Positions 16,477-24,526 of a stretch of DNA of 64,000 bases are shown here, one piece after another. A model generated the notes under the pieces. That model made no database searches, was not told the origin of the DNA, and worked only from the letters and a program-made list of their open reading frames with translations. The DNA lies in contig CP064978.1 of the NCBI GenBank assembly GCA_016699515.1, positions 434,001 through 498,000 of the forward strand, given 5' to 3'. Position 1 is the first letter of the stretch. Every line of letters starts with the position of its first letter. Source of the stretch: Candidatus Peregrinibacteria bacterium. Its GTDB lineage: Bacteria > Patescibacteriota > Gracilibacteria > UM-FILTER-43-11. Position numbers and translations under genes: made by a program.

Positions 16477-17586
16477 ATGAAAATTGGAATCGATGCGCGC
16501 ATGTATGGCAGTGGGTTTACAGGAATTGGGCGCTATAATTTTGAGTTGATTCAAAGGCTTTCCGAGCTCGATACGCACCATCATTATATTATTTTTTTGC
16601 GCAAAGAAGGGTTTGAGGCCTTTACCCCCCCTAATCAACGATTTACTAAGGTTTTGGCTGATTTTCCGCATTATTCACTTTCTGAGCAAACCCAATTTTT
16701 GAGTCTTTTGAACTCGTTTCAGCTTGATTTGATGCACTTTACCCATTTTAACGCCCCTATTTTTTATCGTAGACCTTATGTGGTTACCATTCACGATCTT
16801 ACGTTGTCCTTTTTTCCGGGGAAAAAAATGAATCGATGGTTTTATCGTATGGCCTATCATATTGTCCTTAGTCGAGTGACCCGGCGGGCAAAAATGATCA
16901 TTGCGGTTTCAAAGCACACTCAAAAAGACCTCCAAAAAGTGTTGAAAATTAGCGATTCACGTATTGTGGTGATTTATAATGGTGTAAATCCCGAGTTTTC
17001 CGAACCTGCTGCTATTACTGCCCAGGATTTGTCGAAAAAATTTCATTTGGAGCGCCCCTATTTTTTGTACACTGGCGTTTGGCGCGATCATAAAAATTTA
17101 GTGGGCCTCATCAAGGCATTTAAGCAATTCAATGCTACCGATCATGGGCACGATTTGGTGATCACGGGTAAATTTAACCCCATTTACGAAGAGGTGGTCG
17201 AAACCGTGAAAACCTTGAAATTGAAAGATCATGTTCACTTGGTTGGGCTGGTCTCCGAAGACGATTTAAAGGCACTTTATCAGCACGCCTTTGCCTACGC
17301 TTTTCCTTCTTTTTATGAGGGATTTGGCCTGCCTCCACTAGAGGCAATGCAATGTGGTACGCCGGTTTTGGCCAGTAACGCTTCCTCTATTCCCGAGGTC
17401 TGCGGAGAGGGGAATGCTCTGTTTTTTGATCCGTATCAAACGGATGACATTGCTCAGAAAATGCAAACTTTGGTTGATGATCCGCCCTTGCGGCAGCAGT
17501 TAATTCAGCGGGGGCTTGAGCGGGTTAAGCAATTTAGTTGGACCACTATGGCTAAAAAAGTGTTGAGCCTCTATAATCAGTTTTAG
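16477..17586 (+). CDS. Glycosyltransferase, GT4 family
   Basis: 369 aa from ATG 16477 (an ATG at 16465 adds four residues). It has a GT-B fold. The N-terminal domain begins MKIGIDARMYGSGFTGIGRYN. The C-terminal donor-binding domain shows YFLYTGVWRDHKNLVGLI, then FAYAFPSFYEGFGLPPLEAMQCGTPVLAS, the E-x7-E motif of retaining GT4 enzymes. These enzymes transfer a sugar from a nucleotide sugar to a growing glycan at the cytoplasmic membrane face. The donor and acceptor are unknown. Transcribed alone. Confidence 0.9.
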   Translation: MKIGIDARMYGSGFTGIGRYNFELIQRLSELDTHHHYIIFLRKEGFEAFTPPNQRFTKVLADFPHYSLSEQTQFLSLLNSFQLDLMHFTHFNAPIFYRRPYVVTIHDLTLSFFPGKKMNRWFYRMAYHIVLSRVTRRAKMIIAVSKHTQKDLQKVLKISDSRIVVIYNGVNPEFSEPAAITAQDLSKKFHLERPYFLYTGVWRDHKNLVGLIKAFKQFNATDHGHDLVITGKFNPIYEEVVETVKTLKLKDHVHLVGLVSEDDLKALYQHAFAYAFPSFYEGFGLPPLEAMQCGTPVLASNASSIPEVCGEGNALFFDPYQTDDIAQKMQTLVDDPPLRQQLIQRGLERVKQFSWTTMAKKVLSLYNQF

Positions 17587-17632
17587 ATTCAAGTTCTATC
17601 ATCAAATATCCGGCACCTACAATTTTACGACT

Positions 17633-17932
17633 ATGCACTCGATCAAGTCCCTCATTCATTCTCGGCTCAAAGTTCATCACTTGGATGAATCTGCACTAGC
17701 AGCGGAGTTCATATTTAAGGCAAACCAGTGGCTGACTGAACAGTACCCCTCGATTGCTCAATGGGCCAAGGCGACCCAATACGATCAAGGGCAACTCACC
17801 GTTGTTACGGAGCACTCATCGGGCGCTCAGGCGATGTGGGCGATTCAAAAAAAATTACTGGATCAACTCAATCAATCTTCGGAATTTCCGGTGGTTAAGA
17901 AAATCCTTATAAAAGGTTTGACAATCGGTTAG
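17633..17932 (+). CDS. DciA/DUF721-like protein
   Basis: 99 aa. The pattern of a short N-terminal helix, a strand-rich centre (GQLTVVTEHSSGAQAMWAIQKKLLDQLN) and a closing strand, VKKILIKGL, matches the compact DUF721 domain found in DciA, which helps load the replicative helicase. The match is by pattern and is not strong. It stands directly ahead of rpsP with 52 bases between, so it may be cotranscribed. Confidence 0.5.
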   Translation: MHSIKSLIHSRLKVHHLDESALAAEFIFKANQWLTEQYPSIAQWAKATQYDQGQLTVVTEHSSGAQAMWAIQKKLLDQLNQSSEFPVVKKILIKGLTIG

Positions 17933-17984
17933 TGCTTGATTACAATTCGCTTACTATTTTTGTAATATTTAACTCCTTTTTCTC

Positions 17985-18422
17985 GTGCTAAGAATTCGCT
18001 TGCAGCGTACTGGCCGTAAGGGCCGCCCCTTTTATCGCGTCGTGATCGCTGAACATTCCGATCCGATCAAAGGCAGAACGATTGCTCAAATCGGAACTTA
18101 TAACCCTCTCGTAAAACCTTGGTCTTTCGAGGTTGATCGAGAGGCTGTTTCTCAATGGATCTCTAAAGGGGCTCAGCCTACCGATACCGTGGCTCGTATG
18201 CTTAAGGCAGCCGGGGTTGCCGGTATGGAAAAATTCATTGTTGAGATGGTTGACCGTAAGAAGAAAAACGCCCCTGAAGAGGAGGTGAAACCTGCTCCCG
18301 CTCCTGCTGCACCTAAACCTGCTGCTCCCGAAGTAGTTGCTGAAGCTCCCGCTCCCGAAGCGGCTCCTGAAACTCCAGCTGCTGAAGCCGAACCCGAAAA
18401 GGCCGATGAAGCATCCCTCTAA
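17985..18422 (+). CDS. rpsP: 30S ribosomal protein S16
   Basis: 145 aa with a GTG start. LRIRLQRTGRKGRPFYRVVIAEH is the signature N-terminus, followed by IAQIGTYNPL and DTVARMLKAAGV. The S16 core ends near residue 95; the last 45 residues form a low-complexity tail rich in Ala, Pro and Glu, not present in E. coli S16 (82 aa). S16 is a primary assembly protein of the small subunit. The KH-domain gene follows, as in many bacteria, but rimM and trmD are missing from the usual cluster. Confidence 0.95.
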   Translation: MLRIRLQRTGRKGRPFYRVVIAEHSDPIKGRTIAQIGTYNPLVKPWSFEVDREAVSQWISKGAQPTDTVARMLKAAGVAGMEKFIVEMVDRKKKNAPEEEVKPAPAPAAPKPAAPEVVAEAPAPEAAPETPAAEAEPEKADEASL

Positions 18423-18466
18423 GTTTTGATTCGCCCCTTTTCCTACTATTTAACCTGATCTATTAT

Positions 18467-18850
18467 ATGGACGACCTAACACTAAATGATCAGTCTACCG
18501 GGGTTGATTCCAGTCAATCTACAGGTGCTGATAAAGATTTTGTTGAGTATATTGTTAAATCCATTGTAAGCCAGCCTGAAAAGGTAATGGTTGCTCGCTC
18601 TGTTGATTCAATGGGTGTTTTGCTTACCTTGCAAGTCTCTAAAGAAGACATGGGGAAAGTCATTGGCAAAAGTGGCCAAACCGCTAAATCCATCCGCATT
18701 TTGTTGCGCGTTTTGGGTTCAATGAACAATGTACGCATCAACCTAAAGATTGTAGAACCAGAAGGAGGTGAGGTTAATATGGGCGCATTGGATGATGAAG
18801 ATTCGATGGGGTCGTCCAGTATTATGGATGAACCGGACTTGGAGCTTTAA
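18467..18850 (+). CDS. khpA: KH-domain RNA-binding protein
   Basis: 127 aa. The KH motif GKVIGKSGQTAKSIRILLRVL (about 62-82) follows VKSIVSQPEKVMVARS. KhpA is usually about 75-80 aa; this protein carries an extra acidic N-terminus of about 20 residues and an acidic C-terminus of about 30. KhpA binds RNA broadly and, with KhpB, affects cell shape and small-RNA function in Gram-positive bacteria. Its place behind rpsP is conserved across bacteria and supports the call. Confidence 0.88.
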   Translation: MDDLTLNDQSTGVDSSQSTGADKDFVEYIVKSIVSQPEKVMVARSVDSMGVLLTLQVSKEDMGKVIGKSGQTAKSIRILLRVLGSMNNVRINLKIVEPEGGEVNMGALDDEDSMGSSSIMDEPDLEL

Positions 18851-18869
18851 TTCCTGAATCCTTATTCCT

Positions 18870-19253
18870 ATGGGTGGTGCCATTCAAGTTACGCAACAGT
18901 TTAATGTTGTCGACATTCTTAATTTGGGTGTAGCACTTGCTATTATTGTAGCAGGCACCCTCTCGGTTTTTTATATTTTCTTTGGTGGCATTTCCTTTAT
19001 TTTATCCGGAGGACAAGAAGACAAGATTAAACAGGCGGTTCACACCATTCGTTATGCTATTATCGGCTTGATCGTAACCATTTTTTCGGTGACTATCATC
19101 AAAATCCTCGGGATTATTTTTGGATTTGATCTGCTTTCCTTAATCACATGGGACCGTGTTTCGGATTTAATGAATACGATCATCGAAAAAATCTCCGCTG
19201 GTTCCACAGCGGGGTCGGGCGGGGGATTGCCGCGCTCCGGTAGTTTACGCTGA
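18870..19253 (+). CDS. Two-helix membrane protein, VirB2/TrbC pilin-like
   Basis: 127 aa. Two hydrophobic segments, at about 18-45 and 62-85, flank a short loop with SGGQEDKIKQAVHTIRYA, and the C-terminus is Gly/Ser-rich. This layout matches VirB2-like proteins of type IV secretion systems and related proteins common in Patescibacteria. No signal peptide cut site is obvious. It may belong with the VirD4/VirB6-like cluster at 56860-61314, but it is far from it. Confidence 0.55.
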   Translation: MGGAIQVTQQFNVVDILNLGVALAIIVAGTLSVFYIFFGGISFILSGGQEDKIKQAVHTIRYAIIGLIVTIFSVTIIKILGIIFGFDLLSLITWDRVSDLMNTIIEKISAGSTAGSGGGLPRSGSLR

Positions 19254-19871
19254 GGCTTCCACCTTTTCCATCGCGTTCACTTGTATTCCTTTCCAGTCAT
19301 AAGGAAAGCGAAAGGTTTCCAGTGCGCGCACAACCGTGGCGAAAAGGTTCCAAGAGCTTTTTCCGTTGCATATAAACCCGTCGCCTGTTTCTTCAATAGG
19401 GTTGTAATCCATTACTGAATTTTCTTCTAAGCTGATGGGAACGACCCCAAAGTTTTGCGCAGACATGACCGCCTGTCGCGCTTCTTCGTTGTCACTTGGA
19501 ATCAAAGCCATGTCACTGGCGGCTAACATCCTTCTGATTTCAGTGTCTTCGTTGTTAATAATGACGCATTGCTGGGGAAATTGTTCACTGAGTTTTGAAA
19601 AATAATTTTGAAAATCGATGGTTCCAATTCCCAATAGCACCAATTGCACCGGCTGTTCAATCAAACCCGGGATTATTTTTTCGATTAAATTAATGTTGTT
19701 TTCACTCGAAAGCGCGATTGGAACGGCGATTAGTGCCATTTTTTTATCGAATGGAATTCCGTATTCTTCACAAAAAGCCATTTTATTTTTCACCTTGTTC
19801 TGAATCGTTTTCTTGCTGTATTTTTGATAAATTTTATTATCATACGCGGGGTTGTATTTATTCTCGGTCAT
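19245..19871 (-). CDS. Glycogen synthase-like C-terminal domain protein
   Basis: 208 aa. It reads like the second half of a GT5 starch/glycogen synthase: NKMAFCEEYGIPFDKKMALIAV, VQLVLLGIGTIDFQNYFSKL, ASDMALIPSDNEEARQAVMSAQNFGVVPIS, then a GDGFIC segment and FPYDWKGIQVNAM. The N-terminal acceptor half, including the KxGG motif, is absent. In GT5 enzymes the corresponding segment is PSxxEPCGL; here it is PSDNEEARQ, so the catalytic glutamate context is altered. It is probably a stand-alone, possibly inactive GT-B half-domain. Confidence 0.6.
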   Translation of the reverse strand: MTENKYNPAYDNKIYQKYSKKTIQNKVKNKMAFCEEYGIPFDKKMALIAVPIALSSENNINLIEKIIPGLIEQPVQLVLLGIGTIDFQNYFSKLSEQFPQQCVIINNEDTEIRRMLAASDMALIPSDNEEARQAVMSAQNFGVVPISLEENSVMDYNPIEETGDGFICNGKSSWNLFATVVRALETFRFPYDWKGIQVNAMEKVEASA

Positions 19872-19936
19872 AAGTTTTTGTAAATCTTCGAATTATACCA
19901 TAATTCAATTTAAATTCCAATGATCAAATTGTATGT

Positions 19937-20932
19937 TTGTGGTACATTGTTACTCGAACTGATTTTGATTCATTAATCACCCTCGTTTTGCACGATACTA
20001 CGAAGCAAGTTCCCGCTGATTTTACTCATCGCCTGGTTTTAATAGACGGAAATCACCTCATTCATCGAGCTTTTTTTGCCGTAAAAGCTTCTTTAACCAC
20101 TTCGTCGGGCGAGCCAACCAATGCTTTATTGGGCTTTTCCAGTATGCTTTTAAATATTCTGGAACGTGAAAAGCCCGATCATATGGTCGTTACATTTGAT
20201 GAGCATGCTCCGACTTTTCGGCACGAGGTGCATGAGGAATATAAAGGCACTCGAACCAAGGCACCGGATGAGCTTTATGTCCAAATTCCGCGCATTCGAG
20301 AAATGGTCGCCGCTTTTAACATTCCCATTTATACTAAAGCGGGTTATGAAGCAGATGATGTGATGGGTACTTTGGCAGTTCAGGCAAAAAAGGATCATTT
20401 GGTGAGCTTTATCGTCACCGGCGATATGGACATGCTCCAATTGGTTGATGATCATATTTTTGTGGTGTTTCCGCACAAGGGATACCGTGAGCCCACCCTT
20501 TTTGATGCTGAGCAGGTGTATAAAAAATATGGCATTCGACCCGATCAGGTGGTGGATTACAAAGCATTGGTGGGGGATGGCTCCGATAACATCAAAGGAG
20601 TTTTTGGCATTGGACCAAAAGGAGCCATTCAGTTATTGCAGCAGTACCACACTCTTGATAATGTGTTTGAACACCTGAGTGAACTGCCTGATTCGGTTCG
20701 TACCAAATTGGAAAAAGGACGGGATGATGCTTTTTTCTCGCGTTCTTTGGCTAAAATTGTTACCGATGCCCCAGTGATTTTCGATGAGCCATCCGCACGA
20801 TTGAGCCAATTTGATTTCCTGGCGTTGGACCGCTTTTTTGAAACCATGGAAATGCGCTCGCTTTCTAGGCGATTGAAGGAAATGGATGGATATCGCTCGA
20901 TGGCAACCAAAAATCAGTTGTCACTTTTTTAG
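19937..20932 (+). CDS. 5'-3' exonuclease, PolA N-terminal type
   Basis: 331 aa as drawn from a TTG; the homologous region starts near residue 31 (RLVLIDGNHLIHRAFFA), so a later TTG such as that near 19988 is possible. Metal-binding acidic residues appear in LIDGN, FDEHAPTFRHE, YEADDVMG, TGDMDMLQLV and GDGSDNIKGVFGIGPKGA, the last being the helix-hairpin-helix. It ends without a polymerase domain. Such proteins remove RNA primers and 5' flaps. A polymerase I partner is not in the window. Confidence 0.88.
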   Translation: MWYIVTRTDFDSLITLVLHDTTKQVPADFTHRLVLIDGNHLIHRAFFAVKASLTTSSGEPTNALLGFSSMLLNILEREKPDHMVVTFDEHAPTFRHEVHEEYKGTRTKAPDELYVQIPRIREMVAAFNIPIYTKAGYEADDVMGTLAVQAKKDHLVSFIVTGDMDMLQLVDDHIFVVFPHKGYREPTLFDAEQVYKKYGIRPDQVVDYKALVGDGSDNIKGVFGIGPKGAIQLLQQYHTLDNVFEHLSELPDSVRTKLEKGRDDAFFSRSLAKIVTDAPVIFDEPSARLSQFDFLALDRFFETMEMRSLSRRLKEMDGYRSMATKNQLSLF

Positions 20933-20942
20933 GGTGTTCGCG

Positions 20943-20969
20943 TTGAGCATTTTGAGCTTATGTTATAAT
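20943..20969 (+). promoter_or_regulatory. Candidate promoter of ybeY
   Basis: TTGAGC (20943-20948), a short 15-base spacer and TATAAT (20964-20969). The ATG is 25 bases past the -10. Confidence 0.5.
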
Positions 20970-20993
20970 TCAGCCTGATCGTCGAACCTATCC

Positions 20994-21452
20994 ATGAAAA
21001 TCACTTTCATTAATCATCAGGAGTGGGGTATTGAGCCGCGTGGTTTCGAGGATATTATAAAGCGCTTTGAAACGTATTTACCCGTTCAAACCGGTGATTT
21101 GAATGTGGTCTTTGTGAATGATGTTTATATACAATCCTTAAATAAGGCTTATCGTGGCAAAGACCAGCCAACCGATGTTCTCTCCTTTCCCTACCTTGAC
21201 GCACCCGACTTTGAGCTCACACGCTTAATAGGGGAAATCTATATTAGTGTGGAAACCACGCGTCGTCAGGCGGAACAATTTGGGCATTCTTTCGATTTTG
21301 AACTCAGAAAGCTTTTGGTTCATGGAGTATGCCATGTGTATGGTTACGATCACATTGAAGAGGAGGATTACATTAAAATGCATGCCATTGAGTGCCAGCT
21401 GCTTGATTTTGATTTGCCGTTCATTCCAAGAGAAAGCGCCGAAAAGCTATGA
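20994..21452 (+). CDS. ybeY: Endoribonuclease YbeY
   Basis: 152 aa. The zinc motif HGVCHVYGYDH (residues 111-121) has all three histidines of the family's H-x3-H-x5-H. Upstream, LNKAYRGKDQPTDVLSFPY is the second conserved block and IGEIYIS the third. YbeY is a metal-dependent RNase involved in 16S rRNA 3' maturation and ribosome quality control. The length is normal. Confidence 0.95.
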   Translation: MKITFINHQEWGIEPRGFEDIIKRFETYLPVQTGDLNVVFVNDVYIQSLNKAYRGKDQPTDVLSFPYLDAPDFELTRLIGEIYISVETTRRQAEQFGHSFDFELRKLLVHGVCHVYGYDHIEEEDYIKMHAIECQLLDFDLPFIPRESAEKL

Positions 21453-21462
21453 GTAAATAATG

Positions 21463-21500
21463 TGAACAAAAGTACCATTTTCGTACTAAAAAATTGTTCA
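21463..21500 (+). terminator. Possible terminator after ybeY
   Basis: TGAACAA/TTGTTCA and AGTAC/GTACT form a two-part stem followed by TTTATTTT. Apart from this and the promoter at 21643, the 334-base gap before ftsA is A/T-rich with nothing else recognised. Confidence 0.5.
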
Positions 21501-21642
21501 TTTATTTTAAGTAGTTTTCACGTTTAATCAACCCCTAATTATTTTTTAGCATTATTCCGTTTTTTTCTCTTATTTTAAAACAAATATTTGAGTACTATTA
21601 TTGTTCATTTGTTTTTAAAAATGGCTTCTTTTTAAAAAAGAA

Positions 21643-21671
21643 TTGTCAAAGAAAACCTTCTATTGTACACT
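21643..21671 (+). promoter_or_regulatory. Promoter upstream of ftsA
   Basis: TTGTCA (21643-21648), a 17-base spacer and TACACT (21666-21671), 115 bases before the ftsA start. Confidence 0.55.
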
Positions 21672-21786
21672 GTCGTTGCTTTCTGACTCAGCTGTTTTTT
21701 TGTGCATATCATTTTGTTTTTTACGCTTCTTTATGCACATTTATTCGTTCACAAAAATGATTCACTAACGCCTTACCTCATATTTT

Positions 21787-23017
21787 ATGGCTAAAGAGCA
21801 AATTGTCGCTGGTCTGGATATCGGAAGTTCTAAGATTCGTACCGTTATTGCAATGGTCGAGCCGGATAAAAAAATCCCCAATATTATTGGCGTTGGCGTT
21901 TCTCCGTCCACCGGTATGCGAAAAGGCAATGTGATTGATGTTGATGAGACGATCAGTAATATTTCTGCCGCCCTAGAAGACGCTGAGCGTATGTCGGGAG
22001 CTCCGGTTCATCACGTGTTTGTATCTTTGAATGGAGACCATATCGAGTCTTTTGATAGTCGCGGAGTGATTGCTATTTCTCATGCAGGCTCCGAGATTAT
22101 TGAAGAAGATGTGAATCGCGTATTGGAGGCAGCCCAAGCTGTTTCTATGCCCGCAAACCGCCGCATTTTGCGCATTATTCCTAAATCGTTTTCGATCGAT
22201 GACCAGCGCGGCATTAAGAACCCTGTAGGCATGGTTGGGGTTCGCTTGGAGGTGGATGCTCATATTATTACCGGTCAATCGACGATCATCAAAATATTGA
22301 AAAAGCAATTCATCAAGCAGGAGTCGATATCGACGATATTATTCCTAGCGCGATGGCGTCTGCGGAGGCTGTTTTGTCGCGTCGGCAAAAGGAATTGGGT
22401 GTTGCAGTGGTTGATATGGGTTCTGGCAGTACTTCTTTGGCTGTATTTGAAGAAGGGGCGACTCTGCACACGGCAACGCTACCCATTGCGGGGAAAGTGC
22501 CACGAATGATATTGCGATCGGTCTACGCACTTCGATTGATACCGCCGAGAAGATTAAGATTGAGTATGGAACCACGGTTCCCGATGACGTGAATCAGCGT
22601 GAAACGATCGATCTTTCCTTGATCAGTAAAATTGATAATCACAAAGTTTCCAAAAAGCACATGGCCGAGATCATCGAGGCTCGCTACCATGAAATTTTTG
22701 TGATGATCAAAGATGAATTGCGCTCGATTGGCCGTGATGGCATGCTCCCCGGTGGCGTTATTTTGACCGGTTCGGGCGTAAAAATGCCCGGTTGTTTGGA
22801 TTTGGCGCGTGAGGTTTTGGGGCTTCCCGTTCAAATGGGCTTTCCTACCGAAGTCGAAGGAGTGGTCGATAAAATCGACGATCCTTCGTATGCTTCTGCG
22901 ATTGGCTTGGTTACTTGGGGTGCCCGTTACGAGGGGCGTTCGTATGGTATTGGTAATTTTGATTTTAAAAAAGTATTTAGCGGCGCAAAGGGCTGGTTTA
23001 AGAATCTATTGCCATAA
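21787..23017 (+). CDS. ftsA: Cell division protein FtsA (two apparent frameshifts)
   Basis: About 410 aa when two single-base deletions are restored: one in the A run at 22291-22294, one in the G run at 22490-22493. Segments in order are VAGLDIGSSKIRTVIA (phosphate 1), the 1C subdomain to about residue 160, VAVVDMGSGSTSLAVF (phosphate 2) and GGVILTGSGVKMPGC (adenosine motif). The C-terminus FDFKKVFSGAKGWFKNLLP is an amphipathic helix that would tether FtsZ to the membrane. FtsA is actin-like and works with the FtsZ encoded next. Both breaks are in homopolymers within conserved sequence, so I regard the gene as intact. Confidence 0.92.
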
Positions 23018-23157
23018 GTGATAAAATAGTTTATATTTTCATTCTTTCTCAAAAATAAAAACAAAATTATGCAGTGAGCAGCGCTCGTTAGATCGACTTT
23101 TTGTCTACTGAGCATTGCCCGTTGCGTTCATTTGTTTACTTTTTTAAACCCTACGAC

Positions 23158-24357
23158 ATGGCTGATATGCTTAAAAACATCTTTAATGGGTCTTCTCATA
23201 GCGGATCCAATAAGAGTTATGACGATCGAAGTTCCGTTGAAGTGAATCCAGAAATCACTCCGCTGGCGTCGATTAAAATTTTCGGTGTTGGTGGGGGTGG
23301 AGGAAACGCTTTGAATCGGATGATCGCTTCTCGCGTGGATGGTGTTGAGTTTATTTCGATCAATACCGATGCGCAGGCGCTCTTTCACGCTAAATCACCC
23401 AATCGTGTGAACATGGGAAAAGGAACCACGCGTGGTTTGGGTGCTGGTTCGAATCCCGAGATGGGTCGCAAAGCCGCCGAAGAGAGCAGCGAAGAGTTGA
23501 AATCGTTGATCAATGGCGCTGATATGGTTTTTGTTACCTGTGGTTTGGGTGGAGGAACCGGAACCGGTGCCGCACCGGTTATCGCTCGTACTGCCAAAGA
23601 AATGGGAATTTTGACCGTTGGAGTTGTTACCAAGCCTTTTTCATTTGAAGGAGCGCGCCGGGGAGAAGTGGCTTCTCAGGGTTTAGAAGAACTTAAGAAC
23701 AGTGTTGATACACTGATCACCATTCCTAACGACCGTATTCTTTCCATTATTGATAAAAAAACTCCATTAACCGACGCTTTCTTGGTGGTGGATGACATCT
23801 TGAGACAGGCCATTCAGGGGGTTTCGGATTTAATTACGGTTCATGGAATGATTAACGTGGATTTTGCTGACGTGCGCACCATTATGCAAGACGCCGGCTC
23901 TGCGCTGATGGGAATTGGCTATGGAACCGGTGAAAATCGCGCTACCGATGCCGCTCGTGCCGCCATTGAAAGTCCTTTGCTTGAACTTTCTATTCAAGGT
24001 GCTAAAGGGATTTTGTTTAATATTACCGGTGGTAATGACCTGTCGATGTTTGAAGTGGATGAGGCGGCTAAAGTGATTACTGAAGCAGCGGACCCAAATG
24101 CCAACATTATCTTTGGTTCGGTTATCAACGAAAATTACAACGGCGAAATGAAAGTGACCGTGATTGCTACCGGGTTTAGCGAAGAAGAGCAGCATCGGGC
24201 TCAACAGTCCACTGCTAGCCACACCATTCAACGCTTGGGCAATAAGCCTGCAACATCGGTCAGCGTTCAAAGTGTTACTCCTTTGCAGCCTAAATCGATT
24301 GGTGCGGCTATCGATTTGGAGGTCCCCGCCTTCATGCGTAAAAAATTACGCAAGTAG
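23158..24357 (+). CDS. ftsZ: Cell division protein FtsZ
   Basis: 399 aa from ATG 23158. The GTP-binding loops are IKIFGVGGGGGNALNRM and the tubulin signature GGGTGTGAAPVIA; the T7 loop reads NVDFADVRTIMQ, with the catalytic aspartates. A linker leads to the C-terminal peptide LEVPAFMRKKLRK, which should bind FtsA. FtsZ forms the division ring. It follows ftsA by 140 bases and is probably cotranscribed. A second copy of the tail peptide lies just beyond the stop. Confidence 0.97.
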   Translation: MADMLKNIFNGSSHSGSNKSYDDRSSVEVNPEITPLASIKIFGVGGGGGNALNRMIASRVDGVEFISINTDAQALFHAKSPNRVNMGKGTTRGLGAGSNPEMGRKAAEESSEELKSLINGADMVFVTCGLGGGTGTGAAPVIARTAKEMGILTVGVVTKPFSFEGARRGEVASQGLEELKNSVDTLITIPNDRILSIIDKKTPLTDAFLVVDDILRQAIQGVSDLITVHGMINVDFADVRTIMQDAGSALMGIGYGTGENRATDAARAAIESPLLELSIQGAKGILFNITGGNDLSMFEVDEAAKVITEAADPNANIIFGSVINENYNGEMKVTVIATGFSEEEQHRAQQSTASHTIQRLGNKPATSVSVQSVTPLQPKSIGAAIDLEVPAFMRKKLRK

Positions 24358-24375
24358 TTGCATTGCGGCGGACAG

Positions 24376-24411
24376 GCCCGCCTTCATGCGTAAAAAACTT
24401 CGTAAATAATT
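24376..24411 (+). repeat. Duplicated FtsZ tail sequence
   Basis: The bases after GGACAGG encode PAFMRKKLRK followed by TAA, the same peptide as the FtsZ C-terminus (24328-24357) but in another frame and with synonymous changes at the end (CTT CGT AAA against TTA CGC AAG). It looks like a remnant of a duplicated ftsZ 3' end. Confidence 0.75.
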
Positions 24412-24450
24412 ATTCCAGGATTAAGCGGTAAGAATTAAGGAATAAGCAGG

Positions 24451-24480
24451 AGGCGTGGATTATTATCCTCGCCTTTTTTG
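24451..24480 (+). terminator. Terminator of ftsA-ftsZ
   Basis: AGGCG-T-GGAT and ATCC-T-CGCCT pair with one T-T mismatch, followed by six T. Confidence 0.85.
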
Positions 24481-24484
24481 TGCG

Positions 24485-24513
24485 TTGTAAAAAGGCGGCT
24501 TTTTTGGTATAAT
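24485..24513 (+). promoter_or_regulatory. Promoter of pilB-like gene
   Basis: TTGTAA (24485-24490), 17 bases, then TATAAT (24508-24513) with an extended TGG. The start codon is 13 bases past the -10, so the mRNA would be nearly leaderless. Confidence 0.7.
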
Positions 24514-24526
24514 AATAAGATTTATT

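Noticed and set aside
21787..23017. ftsA as a pseudogene
   Set aside because: All conserved motifs remain in three frames joined by single-base losses in homopolymers, as in many other genes here; loss of ftsA next to an intact ftsZ is unlikely.
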